Shown one piece after another: positions 12,377 to 24,728 of a stretch of DNA of 64,000 nt. The notes below the pieces were generated by a model. That model was not told the origin of the DNA. It ran no database searches and saw only the letters and a program-made list of their open reading frames with translations. This DNA is from Sphaerosporella brunnea (lineage: Eukaryota > Ascomycota > Pezizomycetes > Pezizales > Pyronemataceae): contig VXIS01000018.1 in assembly GCA_008704415.1 (NCBI GenBank), positions 221,129 through 285,128 on the forward strand. The letters are read 5' to 3'. A program made the position numbers and the translations under genes. Position 1 is the stretch's first letter. Each line of letters opens with the position of its first letter.

Positions 12377-14477
12377 TTATGCTGTTGGGAAAGGAGATTC
12401 TTTGGTGGCCAATTTCATTTCCCTCTTCTTCCTCCATATACCACCATAGCGCAGCTCGATCCATACCAGAATACTTGCAGCGAAGGTAATCGAACTCAGT
12501 GCCGTAAACGTAGTGCCCTCCCCGGCTTTCTCAAGCATCAGGTCGATAACTGACACACCGCCAGCGCCGAGGATACAGCGAATTAGATTGTTCTTTTGTG
12601 ATATTAGCCTTATTTGTTGTCATACATCCTCACTGTACATGTGACTTACCACAGCTGTTGCCGACGCAGACTTTCCAGGGAACAGATCAACGATCAAAGT
12701 ACTGTTCATGTTGAAGATGGCAGTACTTGCCCACCCCACTGCCGGAAACGTCAGCCGTCATTCAAACGAGCACACAGTAGAGAGGACACACCAAAGAACT
12801 GGAACACCAGGGGCACAGCCAAGTGTTTTTCGTATTCCAAGGACCAACCGTATCCAACTGTTGAGAATCCGAAAACCATGATCATAATCCACGCAGACCT
12901 CAAGCGCGCCCGTTCGATGGGAAAACTGTCGTCTTCGTAGCCGAGTTTCGAGTCCCGGGACTTGGCGTCTTGCTCCTCCTTGGTCCTTTTGTAATCGTAA
13001 TCCAACAATTTTCCAGTGGTGAAAGATCCAATAACGCAACCGATTCCTTCCACAAATACCTCAGCATCGATCCACTGATTACTCTCAGGGAAGGCATATA
13101 CTAACCGTTTGCTCCAAAAGCAAGACCCACTTCGAGGTCATTCAATTTGTAGAGGTTCTGCAAGCTGGTTGTCGTGCTAGAAGAAATCATGGAATAAACC
13201 GTATACACAATTCCGCCGAAAAACAATGACACGAACACATCAGGCTCCAAGATAAATTTAAAAGGAGCAGCAAAGACAGCAATGCTCAATTTTTCTTTCT
13301 TTCGGTTGGTGTTTTGTGGTTGGGTCGCATATGATGGTGGTTTGAGGCCCAGTGGTCGATAAATGCCTCGAGTTTGCACTTCACCTTTACCGGCGATGGT
13401 TTGGAGAGTCTCCGGAAGGAACAGAAGTAGACCTAGGACCACAGCGCCCGAGATGGCTGCAAGGAAAGTGAAGATAGATCTAGAGTAAATATATGTCAGT
13501 GCTGAAACTATCTATCCCAGGGAAGGATGTTTATGACTGACCTGAAGCCACCAAATTGAGACAAGACACCACCAAGCACTGGACCAAAAGATCGGCCCAT
13601 CATCTGGACTATAACATTCCATTAGTCTTCAAAATAAACGCTAACTTTCCGACTAGAACATACCACCCTGAAAAACACCCATCATTCCTCCTCGCTCGGC
13701 TTTGGTTGTCATGTCGCCTATGACACCAGAACCGATGGATAAAGTGCTTACACCCCCAATTGCTTGCATTGCGCGCAAAATGAAGAGAACAGGGAAGCTC
13801 TTGACTTGGCTGAGGCATGTATTTGCGATGACATAGATTGTGAAAGTTGCGATCAATACCGGCCTGCGGCCTTTGATATCTGACATTGGCTTTGCGCAGA
13901 GTTTTAGCATGCCATGTAGAGGATTCTAGGAGATGTGCCGGGGACTCACCCCCCAGAACGACGGTGCCAGTCCTTGAAATATCATGTAGGAACTGATCGT
14001 GGTTTGGACCATAGCAGAAGAAACGTGTAGGTCCTACACCTTGGGTCAACATCTTAATGTCTTCCCTAGCAATGATGTTGTGTTCACCTTTGAGATGCTT
14101 TCGATGGCGGGAAAGTAAATGTTGGAAGATAGTGGTGAGAAGAGCGCCGCAATCGCCATGAGATGGATTATTGCTTTCTTTTTCCTCCTAGAAAAGAGAT
14201 GAAGGGATGGATCCGGCTGTTGATTTACCAGCGTCATATCGATGGCTTCTTCCTCGCCCTCCTCATCTGAGCCATTAGAGCTGGCCCTTGATTCGTGGTT
14301 CCTTATGTCGACGCTGTATACGGGTGTGGGGGACTTGGGTGGCTCCGCGGCCGGTGGGGGATACGATTCGCCTTCGAACTGGAGGGAGTGTAAAGAACCG
14401 ATCGTGCTCCGGCGGACACGCTTCATCTCTTCCGTGACCGTGGAAAGTGAATGACGTTTTTCTCGTGGGGAGTTCAT
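12377..14477 (-). CDS. MFS transporter, drug:H+ antiporter (DHA1, Qdr/Aqr-like)
   Basis: Twelve-helix type major facilitator of about 566 aa, expected in the plasma membrane, exporting drugs, organic acids or polyamines. Eight exons keep frame: 14477-14088, 14033-13950, 13889-13664, 13608-13542, 13479-13106, 13046-12792, 12738-12650 and 12592-12377. A long hydrophilic N-terminus (about 100 aa, Ser/Glu-rich) precedes the first helix. Signature sequences are FSPLSSNIYFPAIESISKDL, SSYMIFQGLAPSFWGPMSD, motif A (SDIKGRRPVL) and LRAMQAIGG. A cytoplasmic loop carries TGKLLDYDYKR, and LIVDLFPGKSASATAVNNL lies near the end, all typical of the yeast Qdr/Aqr group. The substrate cannot be told from sequence. 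There is no cluster context; the neighbour upstream is transposon-rich DNA. Confidence 0.9.
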
Positions 14478-17043
14478 GTCTGTGAATCGGTCTGATTCTG
14501 CAGTTACGATTCGGAGTGTTTAGTTGGAAGGGAAACGAGTGTGAGTTTGCAGATATTCGGGCTGGCAAAGTTGATGTTTGGACACGCCGAATTGTGAAGT
14601 CTATCAATGTTGTGGTCTTGATTAACCGGAAGGGACCCAGCTATATGAGGGGCCAACAGCTACTTAAGACCCTTGCGAGGCTTTTCGATTATGGGGTTCC
14701 TGCCTCAGTCAGACGAATTACGAACTCGGGGATAGACCCCATTGTTACTCCTTGAGTTAGAACTAGTTTCTTGAATTTTGAACCTCGGATAGCATATTGG
14801 CCAGGTACGAGTCCAGTAATACATTTGGAGTACGGAGCGCTTCCCGGAATTGGTGTAAACATAGTGATCTTCCTGTTCTTTGAGGGCTTTGAGGAGGGCC
14901 AAGCTTAATTCGGCGAGCACGAAGCACACCGAATGTGCCTTCGCCGCGAGGCTCTGAAGACGGGTTGGTACCGTTCGGGGCTTTCAATTCTGGCCGTGCT
15001 GGCGTACACCGGCACAACGCATCGTCACCATAAACTTGATCGGCTGTCACTATTGCTGAAATAAGCAAATTATGTATTACTATTGATGTAAGAAACCTGT
15101 TGGCTGCGAAATTCTTTGGTTTCCGGCCGGCCAAATTTCAACAGCCTTGACAATAGGAAGGAGAGCACGTGGTAAACCAAGACGGGACTTCTTTTAACCC
15201 CAGAGCGAATCTGGTGGGCTCCCCGTGGGGCTGAGGAGACCCGCAAAGCCCTGCATGATATTAAAGTAGCTGACGTACGTATACATACCGCAATTGTCGT
15301 TGGAAGAAGGTGTTTTGTTCGCTTGAAAGCACCATCGTTTCATACTTCCGAATCGACATCTTGGGAACCCGTATTTGCTGGAAGGAGTGATCTAGGAGAG
15401 AATTGGAATTTAGAAAGGAGGCACGCGACATTGAGTACCAGCGAACCGTGATCACGATCAACATCTCATATTGCGCGTTGTGTCTCGGAGGAGCCTAGTG
15501 CGGTGTCATCAGCCTTCTTGGCTCCAATTCTTGGGACGGTCACAGCGCCACCACAGACGCCGCATGTATCGCTTGAAAAAGCAACCGCCGCTCCAGAAAC
15601 ATGTGCCTTTTCTGGAGGCGTGGTGCCTGACGATCTGTCACCTATCGAGGGCATGATTGAGTCGTATCCAAGGCTGCGTTTACAATTTCTGCATGCTAGA
15701 GCTCGAGACCAGGGCTACGGCTGTTCACATTTGTTGCAGTGTAGACACCCGAGAACAGGGCAAGATAAGTCCGTGGTCCGAAGCCCAACTCACGGAGGCA
15801 TGAATGATTCCTTGATCAAAACCAATATGTTTTGAGGCTGAAGATGGCTTGGACTCCTGGCTGGCCTGGGCTGGGCGGGCGCCATGCATGGCAGGTAAGC
15901 AGAAGTAAGCTCGCGCGTGTGCTATCGCGCTTATGATAAGCCGTTGGATCTGCACCATGCATTGCTAATCATTGCCAGATCCGCCCTGCGCCGTGCGCAT
16001 TCCGCGCCAACGAGTAGAAAGCCGGAAAATCGTACATACCTTGTACATTAGGCAAATTAGGTAGGTACAGAAGCAAGCAAGGTGCTATCTAGCGCCAGGC
16101 GCTCCTTCTCGACCACATCATCGGAGCCTTGCCAATAGCTGATGTTTCGACCAAAACCATTGCATCAGCCGCTATTACCGGCCTGGATGAAACGGGTCCC
16201 GCTCGTACCGCTTCGTGCATGTTTGGCCCTCGAACGCAGGGTGCTTGAACCCAGCACCCTGGGCTCAAAAACACGTTTTCCGGTTGCGGGAGCTGCCGCA
16301 GCCCGAAGCCACCCCCCCTTTGTCTCGGCATGCAAGCCTCAGGGAACTCTCCTCGGAGTCTATCGCCGTTTCTCGGAAACTGGGGGAATCTGGGGAGGCC
16401 CATCATCTGTCGCCAAGAAAGATTTCCAACTGAGCGATTCTGGCTTTCCGGGGATCATCGACTGGAGCTCGAGCGCGTCAACAATTCGGCTGGTTTTTGT
16501 ACTGGCAGGATGGTTAATCGTCTCGTATACAAACTGCACAGCGCCGGTCTACGTCTGAAGCCGGCCGGCTGTGGGTGTCATGACTGTCTTTCTCCGAAAC
16601 CTGTGTTGTCGAAATTAAGGCACGCTCTCGTATTGCTGATGAGCTACCGCGCCTACTGCAGCCAGCCCTTCGTTACTGCAGCCGCGCGGCGCAAACAAGC
16701 CTTCGCTAAGAAGCTTAGCACGACGCCGCGCGTCATGCTTCAAGTACCCGCGAAATTTTTTAATCGATGTCTGGATCCGTGGTTCGGTAAGTTGATATCT
16801 CCCCTTCTCCGCCGTTGACAAGCACTAAAAATTGTCGTGAAAACGGACAACGGGATTGGAGGCAGGAAGCAAAGACTCCCGCTTTGATCCTCTCAATTGA
16901 GCATTCCTTGGCGCAGAAAACTTGAGATCAGCGTTATCTGGAACATTGCGGAATCAGCCACCGCGCTTCGGTTTGAAGGTTGGGCGCATCTGGACTAAAA
17001 AGATTACTTACACACTCTACTTCCATTTGGCGCATTTATATTA
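14478..17043. other. Intergenic, no gene seen
   Basis: 2.6 kb of open frames up to 162 aa without recognisable domains. A GC-rich stretch near 15857-15880 (GGCTGGCCTGGGCTGGGCGG) resembles the subterminal sequence of the hAT elements described below, but no terminal repeat was found. Confidence 0.5.
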
Positions 17044-17286
17044 ATGGGTGCTCGAGGTATTAATTGTATGATCGGGCCTATGATGGATATATGTAGGGAA
17101 ATGCGTGAAATATTGCGTGAGTTTATGCGTGAAAATAGCGTCAATGTATGCGTCAAGCACGTCTCGGTGTGCGGGCTCCACTCATTTGAAAACCTCCTCA
17201 ATGTGGCAAGGACGTTCAAGATGGTTGAAAGTTATTTCCAGAGCTTACTACAAACAACCCCCTCGAGCCAACCAGCACCTCTAGAC
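17044..17286 (+). pseudogene. 5' part of an older ORF split by the hAT insertion (possibly piggyBac-like)
   Basis: Open frame that runs into the left hAT target duplication at 17279-17286. If the hAT element and one duplication copy are removed, this frame continues without a stop into 20091-20321. The joined frame reads through QPAPLD, then PPAFDP, then NALPAAIRGLWAIDIAANTN. The downstream half resembles the start of fungal DDE_Tnp_1_7 (piggyBac-like) transposases. That family call is tentative, and the start is not defined. Confidence 0.4.
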
Positions 17287-20082
17287 CAGTGTTCCGGACA
17301 GCCAGCCCGAACAGCCCACAGCCCGGCTGGCTATTTGGGGTTTGACCGAGTGCTGTTCAGTGAAGCGGTGTACATACTAGAGCGTGCCCCTTATAAGTCG
17401 CTCCTGAGACACCAGCCTGAGCACACGGTTGAGACAATTGATAACGCGCCAGCTATTCACAATTCATCGTCCACCATGAGTTCGTCTAACTCTCAGGCTG
17501 GCCCAGGCATGCCGCCAGTGGCCCTAGTGAGCATCACTACCAGCTCCTCAAGCGCAATACCCAACGGCCCTACTATCAATACTGCAGCGACTGCTCTCAG
17601 TACATATCCCGGTACTCCAGGCACTGCCAATACGGCTTCCCTTGACAGCGGCCATGCAAGCACAGGGATTCCCAGGCCAGCTGTGAGTAGTAACCACTCC
17701 ACACAGGAGGTAAAAAGCACGGTACTACTAGCGGACAAAGCCTGGGTACCCCAAGAGTCGAGCGTGGCTCAAAAAGCCCACCGCTAAAATCACATATTTA
17801 CCTATATGGAACCAAATTCATCAAAGGGAGGGGCAGAACGGTGGCACGGTGGCGAGTGTCTACCAGCGAGCTAGCACCTGATGGAAAGAGCCCTCGGGAG
17901 TTTAGGATTACCGGCTGCTTCACGGATAAACCTCTGCTGCATCTCCGGGATATTCACTTCATTGGCAAGAATGGTTTCATTTCAGAAGAAGAGCGTACTG
18001 CGGCTAGCTCCTCTTTTCAAGATAATATGGCTGCAGAAACCCCCATCCAGCTTCAGATCTTCAAAGGACTCGTCCGTGCCTGGGTGGTATGTGCTCGTAT
18101 ATCTTTCTAGCAGATCGAGAACCCTTACTTTCGCAATCTCCTCTACTATTTGAACTTGCGTACCAAGGACTTTCTCCCTGATGACTCGGGTACAGTGCGT
18201 GTTTGGGTGATGGACATTTTATACAAAGCAGCGTCAACATACCATTTCTCTTCTAAAAGCTTCCCAGCAGCTTTGATCTCTGGACAGCAAGCAATAGCAA
18301 GGCTATGATTAGTTTGGTGGCTCATGGGCTGGGTGGACACCTGCAGAAACGCAACAGCCTTATGGCGATTATAAAGCTACTCGGACCTATGCAAGCTAAA
18401 ACATTGAGAATGCACTGTGGCAAGTACTAGAGGGGACCGGTCTGCAGAGCCGAATAAGCTTCTTTATGTTGGATAATGCTTCTTCAAACACTACCGCACT
18501 AGTTACGCTGGAATCCCCGAATGGATGAGTTTTGAGCCACTGAGGACCATACGTTTGAGGCAGCTGAACATTGCCCCCATTGCTTTGGCCATGTTCTCAA
18601 TCATGTGGCAAAGAGGGTCATGTACAGCACCTCAGTTAATACCACTATTGGGTCCGAAGACAACAACCAAGTGGATGAAAATAAGGCTATCAAAGCTGGA
18701 AAGACGGGGATTCGAGAGTGGCGTGCAATTGGACCGTTAGGAAGGCTGAGAAACAGTGTTAGCTATGTTCGTGGTAGTCCGTAGAGAACTACCCGCTTTC
18801 AAGAAGTCAGAAAGGAGCTGGATCTCAACGCAAGAGAGCTTCTTTTGTTGGCGGAAAATGACACAAGATGGAACTCTACTTACAGTACGCTACAGCGGCC
18901 TCTACATATGACCGATGTCATCAACTTATATGTAACTGTAACGAAGGACCTGGCAAGTGATTCTCTTACTGACGATGACTGGACCATTCTAAAGGAAATT
19001 AAGAAAATATTGGAACCATGCGAAAAGGCTACGATCGCACTGGAAGGAAGAGCAGAAGCTGGTATCTATGGCACTATCGATGAAGTCATTCCTGCTCTGC
19101 TCGGCCTCAAAAAACACCTAATGGGCTTTCTGCTTCATTGCACTGGTAAGGATAACAAGCTCTATCAGTTTCTTTGCACATCCATCAGTAATGGGCTGGA
19201 TCACTTGAACAAATATCTTCGATATTCCTGTGTATTTAGCTGCCGTGGTGTTGCATACGAAGTGGAAGCGGGGTCTCCTAGAGACTATGGCTCGCCGCGA
19301 GTATCCTTAATCCTTACAGACCTGGCTGAAAACAGCGAAGGAGGCTGTGAGAAATCTGTGGGAGCAGCGCCATAAGAGCGACGACACACATGGAGCAAGC
19401 ATGCCTGCGGGCTGTGGTGTAAACTTTCTCTATGCACTTATGGCAGATGGCGCAGCTGACGATGGCCCCCCTTTCTGAGTCAGCAGCAGTACCCCAATAC
19501 GCCGTAAGGGAAATTCAGAACATAAAGGTAAAGCTAAAAGTATCACCTAGGCAGCTTCAGCACTACTCACTGAGGATTCCCCTCAAGATGAGTATTTTCG
19601 TTGGCTAAAAGAGTCCAAAGATGGATCTATCTGCTCACATTCTGGAAGCTCAAGTAGTCCTCCTATCCCAAGCTCGCTTTGATGGCCTTGGAAATTCTCG
19701 CTATTCCTGCAATGTCTGCTGAGGTTGAGAGGGTATTTAGCTCAGCTAAACAGACTATACGCGACCGCAGAGCACGCTTGAAAGGAGACATAATTGAAGC
19801 GAGCGAGTGCCTCGATCACTGGGAGGCTTTGGATCTTATTGAGTCCTGGGAGGTCTAATCACTGGCAGCGATGCCTGATCTAAACGGAGATGTGAAAGTT
19901 TACCTCTTTGAGTTTTCTTCACTTGTTTTTGATCTTGTTGTAGAACCATTGAATATATTTTCCATTTGTACTACATTGAGTCCACTTGCTGTAGCTGCTT
20001 CTTAAACAGCTCGGCCGGCTATTTCGTCAGCCCAAGCAGCCGAAACGCAACCAGCCTGGTTGACTGGCTACCCCTAACACTG
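17287..20082 (+). mobile_element. hAT transposon, decayed, with TIRs and 8-bp target duplication
   Basis: Left end CAGTGTTCCGGACAGCCAGC and right end (reverse complement) CAGTGTTAGGGGTAGCCAGT are imperfect terminal inverted repeats. The flanking octamers are CTCTAGAC (17279-17286) and CTCCAGAC (20083-20090), 7/8 identical, the size expected for hAT. Inside is a broken transposase ending in an intact hAT dimerisation motif. GC-rich subterminal repeats (GGCTGGCTATTT, CGGCCGGCTATTT) occur near both ends. The element is 2.8 kb, full length for the superfamily, but the ORF is disabled. The terminal repeat matches the miniature element at 43458-43793. Confidence 0.85.
17475..19858 (+). pseudogene. 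hAT transposase pseudogene
   Basis: Starts with a Ser/Thr-rich open frame (17475-17786). It continues through several stops and frame changes past a possible BED-type N-terminal finger region. The middle is readable at 18845-19225 as ENDTRWNSTYSTLQRPL followed by the helical insertion domain. Near 18471 is FMLDNASSNTTALVTL, typical of the hAT DD..E core. The C-terminus (19682-19858) is open and matches the hATC dimerisation domain: IPAMSAEVERVFSSAKQTIR, RRARLKGD and ECLDHWEALD. Breaks lie between about 17790 and 18840 and between 19230 and 19680. It cannot encode an active transposase as it stands. Confidence 0.8.
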
Positions 20083-20090
20083 CTCCAGAC

Positions 20091-20321
20091 CCACCCGCCT
20101 TCGATCCAATCATTGCCAAGGCCCCTTCCCACAAGGCGTACAATGCTCTACCAGCTGCTATACGAGGTCTATGGGCCATAGACATTGCGGCGAATACCAA
20201 CCTCTATGCCCAACAGAACCACAAGAAAAACAGTAAAAGCGTAGAAAGATCATGGAAAGAGGCCATGCTAGAGGAGATAGCTCGCTGGACTGGGGTTGTG
20301 GTTTCCATGGGGTGAATTGCT
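20091..20321 (+). pseudogene. 3' part of the ORF split by the hAT insertion (piggyBac-like fragment)
   Basis: The frame starts directly after the right target duplication and stays open to TGA near 20313-20315. The readable peptide includes KAYNALPAAIRGLWAIDI, NTNLYAQQNHKK and EEIARWTGVVVSMG. The last part resembles the WxGIxIYMG segment near the N-terminus of fungal piggyBac-like (DDE_Tnp_1_7) transposases. Nothing after it continues the domain, so the older element was truncated before or after the hAT insertion. Confidence 0.4.
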
Positions 20322-22165
20322 TTTCTGTTGTAGTGGACTGGCGACATGGAAGGGCTGAACGTCCGATCTCTCAGCACTGGACGAGCCGGGCTTTGAAGAA
20401 CGCCAACAGCCTCTCTGCGAGCGGGGACGCAACTGCTTCCGAGGCTTTCACAAGAAGTAGCTGTATTCTGAATCCTGGATGTGTAGAGGTAAGTTTGGAG
20501 GGGGCGGGTTCTGAGGCCGGCCCCGGGGTCTCCACCACTACCCCAGCCAGCCATCAGCAAATAGGCTTTATTTTATGGGAACTATCGTTCATTGTACATT
20601 GGAATAACGTAGAGAAGTACTCGCCTAATTTATCTCCAGGAGGTGGTGGTTGCTACGCACATAGGGCCCGCAATTCCCTTGCCGGCGCGCCGGCATGCCG
20701 TTTGGCACGGAAACTAGTTACGATCCAGGGGATACAGTTCCAGAATTACCAATAGCGGAAGTAGCCGTGGTTCGGACTCAAACTGTGGATGCAGTATGTA
20801 CCTAATGTGGTTTTTGGTTTCGGGATAGGTTTTACAATAGAAAGCAGATATTTCTGCTGGTTCGAAACCGTTCCGTAGCTCACATACTTAATTAGCAGCC
20901 CACGGAGAGGTTGTGTTGACTAGGATAGATAATATACGGGCCCTCAGTGGAAGAAATGGCAGTGTAGAACCAACTAGAAAGGCTTGAAACATAGGAAATG
21001 GGGGGGCGAAGTCGTGGTCTACCTGATTGCCATGGACGTGTGTGGTAGTTGAGAACAAAGCGGTGCGGTCTGAAGTAAAATGTGCTAAGGTTCAGGTCAG
21101 TGTTCTCAATAGCCAGTTGACCGATATCCGAGTCAAGTCTGCACTACATGGGCTCGGAAAACGGGCTTGCTTCACGTGCAGCACTCCCCCGGCTACCTCG
21201 CCCACCACCCAGTGCGACCATGCCTCCTCCCGGGCCCGATGACGACTCCTCCGGCAAAGAGACAGAAGTTTGGGCGACTACGTAGTCCAGAACCGCGTGT
21301 TGGTGGCATGTTTCCGACATTTCAACACTTCAAAGCTCGTGTACACACATATGCCATTGTTAATGTCTATGCTATTCGGTTCAAAAATTCGGCGTCAAGT
21401 TGGAAAGCATTGTCTCAATGTTCACTGATAACCTCTCTCCGATTAGCTGGAGGGCGCTCATGATGTTGCCATGGTCTCGGGACCTCAAGAACTCTCGTTA
21501 TGAAAGAGATAGTTTGCCGTTGTCGGACATTCCTCTAGATCCTTGCGAGCCACCTCATACTGGAGCAGTGCGAGGACACCCATCGAAGAAGAAGAGGGAG
21601 GGGGATGTGCGCAAGCGCACTAACCGCAAAAGGACTCATGGTCCTGGATCCGGAGAGGGATCAGGTGCTCCACCTGCGGTCATTTGGAGATTACAATGCG
21701 CGTACTTGCATGTTAGTTTAGTATATGGTTCGTGAGGGCACGGCGGTCGGTTTGTAGTGGTGTCGGGTTTTTGACACGAACTAGCACTCGACCCTTTGGA
21801 GTTGGGGACAACGGGATTTTCTGGGGCACGGGGATCATTTCGTACAAAAGTTGGGGCATCTTAAACCGATAAACAAATAAATAAACCCGTGTTCGATATC
21901 TATGGAGACATGTCACGACGAAAGGAAGTTACAGCCCACCTAAAACAAAAAAAAAAAAAAAGCATGCAAGGTCGCACAAAACCATTGTTTGCACCACTCA
22001 TCATTGACTACGTCGTCGCGAGAGCGGGGACAACGCAGCGCGCATTCCGGCCTCAAGAACTTAAGTACTTCGGGTAGGCCTTATACATAAACCACTTCTC
22101 CTGGTAGCAGCGCTCATTCGGTTTTCACCACACGCCTTCCCAAAAGCCCATCATTAACCATCGCC
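20322..22165. other. Intergenic, no gene seen
   Basis: 1.8 kb of probable decayed repeat DNA with no readable domain. A 14-bp palindrome (GCCGGCGCGCCGGC) lies near 20682. Confidence 0.45.
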
Positions 22166-22333
22166 ATGTCGTTCGGATTCTAGGCCGGCGATTTCCTAAT
22201 TAGTGTTGTCAATCTCGCCGAAGATCTCGCCATAGCCATCAGCGAAACCCGAGGAGCTAACATCGAGTTGCAAAGACTCATATCGGTGCTCGATTCGCTT
22301 CAGAACGCTATCAACAACTCAGTGCAAGTAGCT
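22166..22333 (+). pseudogene. Relic of a fungal N-terminal (STAND-type/Helo-like) domain
   Basis: The frame begins MSFGF, hits TAG, then reads AGDFLISVVNLAEDLAIAIS and ETRGANIELQRLISVLDSLQ. This is the pattern of the N-terminal domain of many fungal STAND/NLR and related proteins (MSFGFxVGDF, then RGAxxExxxL). The stop at codon 6 and the abrupt replacement by LINE-like sequence from 22334 show a truncated relic. The family assignment is by eye. Confidence 0.5.
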
Positions 22334-22470
22334 AGGCAGTGGATCCGCCAAAGCACTTGCCTCCGCGCATCTTACACACCGGGAAAAGAAAACTGGCTTT
22401 CGACCGGCTCTCAAGAAGGAGAGAAAGCCGCTGGCATCTCGGTAGTACCAGCTCCTTACGGGCAGTAGCA
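22334..22470 (+). mobile_element. Second LINE fragment (same region as 11327-11465)
   Basis: The sequence from GTGGATCCGCCAAAGCAC onward parallels 11330-11450 and encodes QWIRQSTCLRASYTPGKE, against QWIRQSTSLRASYAPRKK in the first copy. It abuts the truncated N-domain relic. A 27-A tract lies 134 bp downstream (22604-22630), which may be the element's tail, but no clear target duplication was found. Confidence 0.6.
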
Positions 22471-22603
22471 GTCTACAGGTTTCACGTTCTGTCATGTGCA
22501 GAGTTCGTGGCACTCATTTCCGTCCTGACGGATATAGATCGAAATCGATGGGTGTCACAACCACCGGAATATCAATTATTTGGAATTACAGTGCAACCGG
22601 CCT

Positions 22604-22630
<27 letters not shown>
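22604..22630. repeat. poly(A) tract (27 A)
   Basis: An uninterrupted A-run downstream of the LINE fragment. It is compatible with a retrotransposition tail, but a chance homopolymer is possible in this homopolymer-rich region. Confidence 0.9.
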
Positions 22631-22634
<4 letters not shown>

Positions 22635-24728
22635 GTGAACCTTACACAACAACACTATAGCCTAGAATAGAATGTTTTGACTGTGCCCAGGTGCAAGTTG
22701 AGGTGGTGGAGGTCCGGTAGTTGCAGTAATGGGTCTCGGAGGTACGCTTCCCCCACCTTTCCCACAGCTCAATTGCCTATTCCGGGAGCAGCAATCAACC
22801 AATCCTCCTACAATTCATGTACCTCATTGCAAAAGTTTCAAACTTCATCTATGCATAAAGGGAGCTCACACTCAGCACAGGACCAGCGGGTTTCTGGGAT
22901 TTTTTTTTTCGAGTCGCGTTTCCAGCGGCACACCCAATAGACCGCTCCCTGAGAGAGATCCACTGGCTTATGGCCACAATCGCAATGCCTTCGCTCTGGA
23001 AGGACAGTAAAAGTTGTGAAATATGCTCCTTTGCCTGTCTCTTCGCGTTGTGGGGGTGTCTCCAGCCATAATGACCTCACGCACCGTTGAATGCACCCCA
23101 TGGATATCACCAGAACAATCCATCTACTAATCTCATCCCCCTAACATCCTTCCATATACTGCCATCAGGTTTCTCCTCTTCATCGCGCATTTTCTTTGGT
23201 ATTATCGCATATTGTTTGTAGGAGAGAGGAAATGACTGATGATGTTGAATGGCTCTATGCAGTGCAAACCACGGATACCTTTTGGAAGAACATCATAGGC
23301 TTTGTGCGGAGCTGCATTAAAAGCCATAATGATAAGCTCAGAGGTAGGAGTAGCCTCTACGTGCTGTGAGGGCTGGGAAGGTGGGTCGGACGGAGTGGGC
23401 GAGTGATATTTAGTGACTCATGTTTTTTTTTTTTTTTTTTTTTTCGCCGGTTCTTTGCCTTTTGGGGTTCGCTCTCCTGTAGTATTAGAGGTGTACGCTC
23501 AAAATCATCTTTCAAAGACGGAAGGGTATAGCTTCCATGTGGAGGTTATTGCCGCAGGACTCGATCTGACATCTTGGGGTGGATTGATGGAGCGGAACTC
23601 CTCCACCTGCGAACAATGACAAACTCACACAATCCACAAATCGTCACAGCTACAGTTCACACACTGGTAATTCGGATTCTTATCAATTGAAGGGGTAAAG
23701 TATGCTCAAACTTTCGCTAAAGTTGGAGAAGTGCGTTGCTGTCGCTCAAAAGGACCGGAATTTGAGTTTGTACGATCAGGGGATACTCGTGCCAAGGTGG
23801 TGGTTGACACCACCAGGGCACTCACCCGTGGAAGTGCGGAACACCACGTAATTGGAACTTGGAAGCCTGGCCAGCCGACAAGCCACCTCGAAACGGCGGC
23901 GGGAAGCACTGCAGCGGCGACCGCGCTAAGAGTCAACAACACCGAGATCGACGAGGAGCCTGAGGAGCCGAAGCCGCAGGCTTGACAAGTTTTCAAGCAA
24001 AAAGGCAATGAAACCTGCGAAGCCGCTCGCTGCGATTCAAACTCGGTTTCTACGGAATTACATTCCGGAGAAGATCGATCCAAGGAAAAGTGCCAATTAC
24101 ACGGAAACCCTAAGCGATAGGGTAGCGCAGGGTTAGGTGACCGAAAATTAGTCCCCGGAAGGACTTGTCTTGCGGCGTCATGCTTACCATTTCTAAAATC
24201 CTTCTGTTCAATGCGAATTGCGGAAATATACATCCCAGACACCATCTGTCGGATCTGTCCCAGCACTGCTCATGTGCGCGTAGGATATACGAACACGACC
24301 TTAAATCCATCAGAACCCTCGTTGTCGAGGCAGTAACCACTGGCAATTATCACTTTCTGCATTCCTTGCTTCTTGAAATGTGGAGCCTACGCTCACTGTT
24401 CTTTCACTGCATTCAACTCTCTTCAGATTTAGAGTTATTAGCCAGAATCAGCCGTGATAATGTCTGTATGAATTCCTTGAAAATCCTCAGGTTAGATGGC
24501 AGTTCTGGATATTTTCACAACGGTAATGAGCCACAATGTAGAAATTATCGGTCAGCAAGAAGGGTAGAAGACATGGGGGCTCATACCTGCTTCAAAATGC
24601 GCGAGGTGGACCAATAGCAGTCGGTCCCGCCCAGTGGCCCGCCGGCTTTGCGGTAATAGTCAGCCTACCAAATACTGAGTCGAGAAGCGCAGTGACTTGC
24701 CTCTGTCGGCGTGGAGTTACTGTTTGAG
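22631..24728. other. Intergenic, no gene seen
   Basis: 2.1 kb with a T22 run at 23423-23444 and several 80-190-aa open frames on both strands. None has a recognisable domain or splice structure. Confidence 0.45.

Noticed and set aside
15857..15880. GC-rich stretch like the hAT subterminal repeats
   Set aside because: No terminal inverted repeat or target duplication could be found around it.
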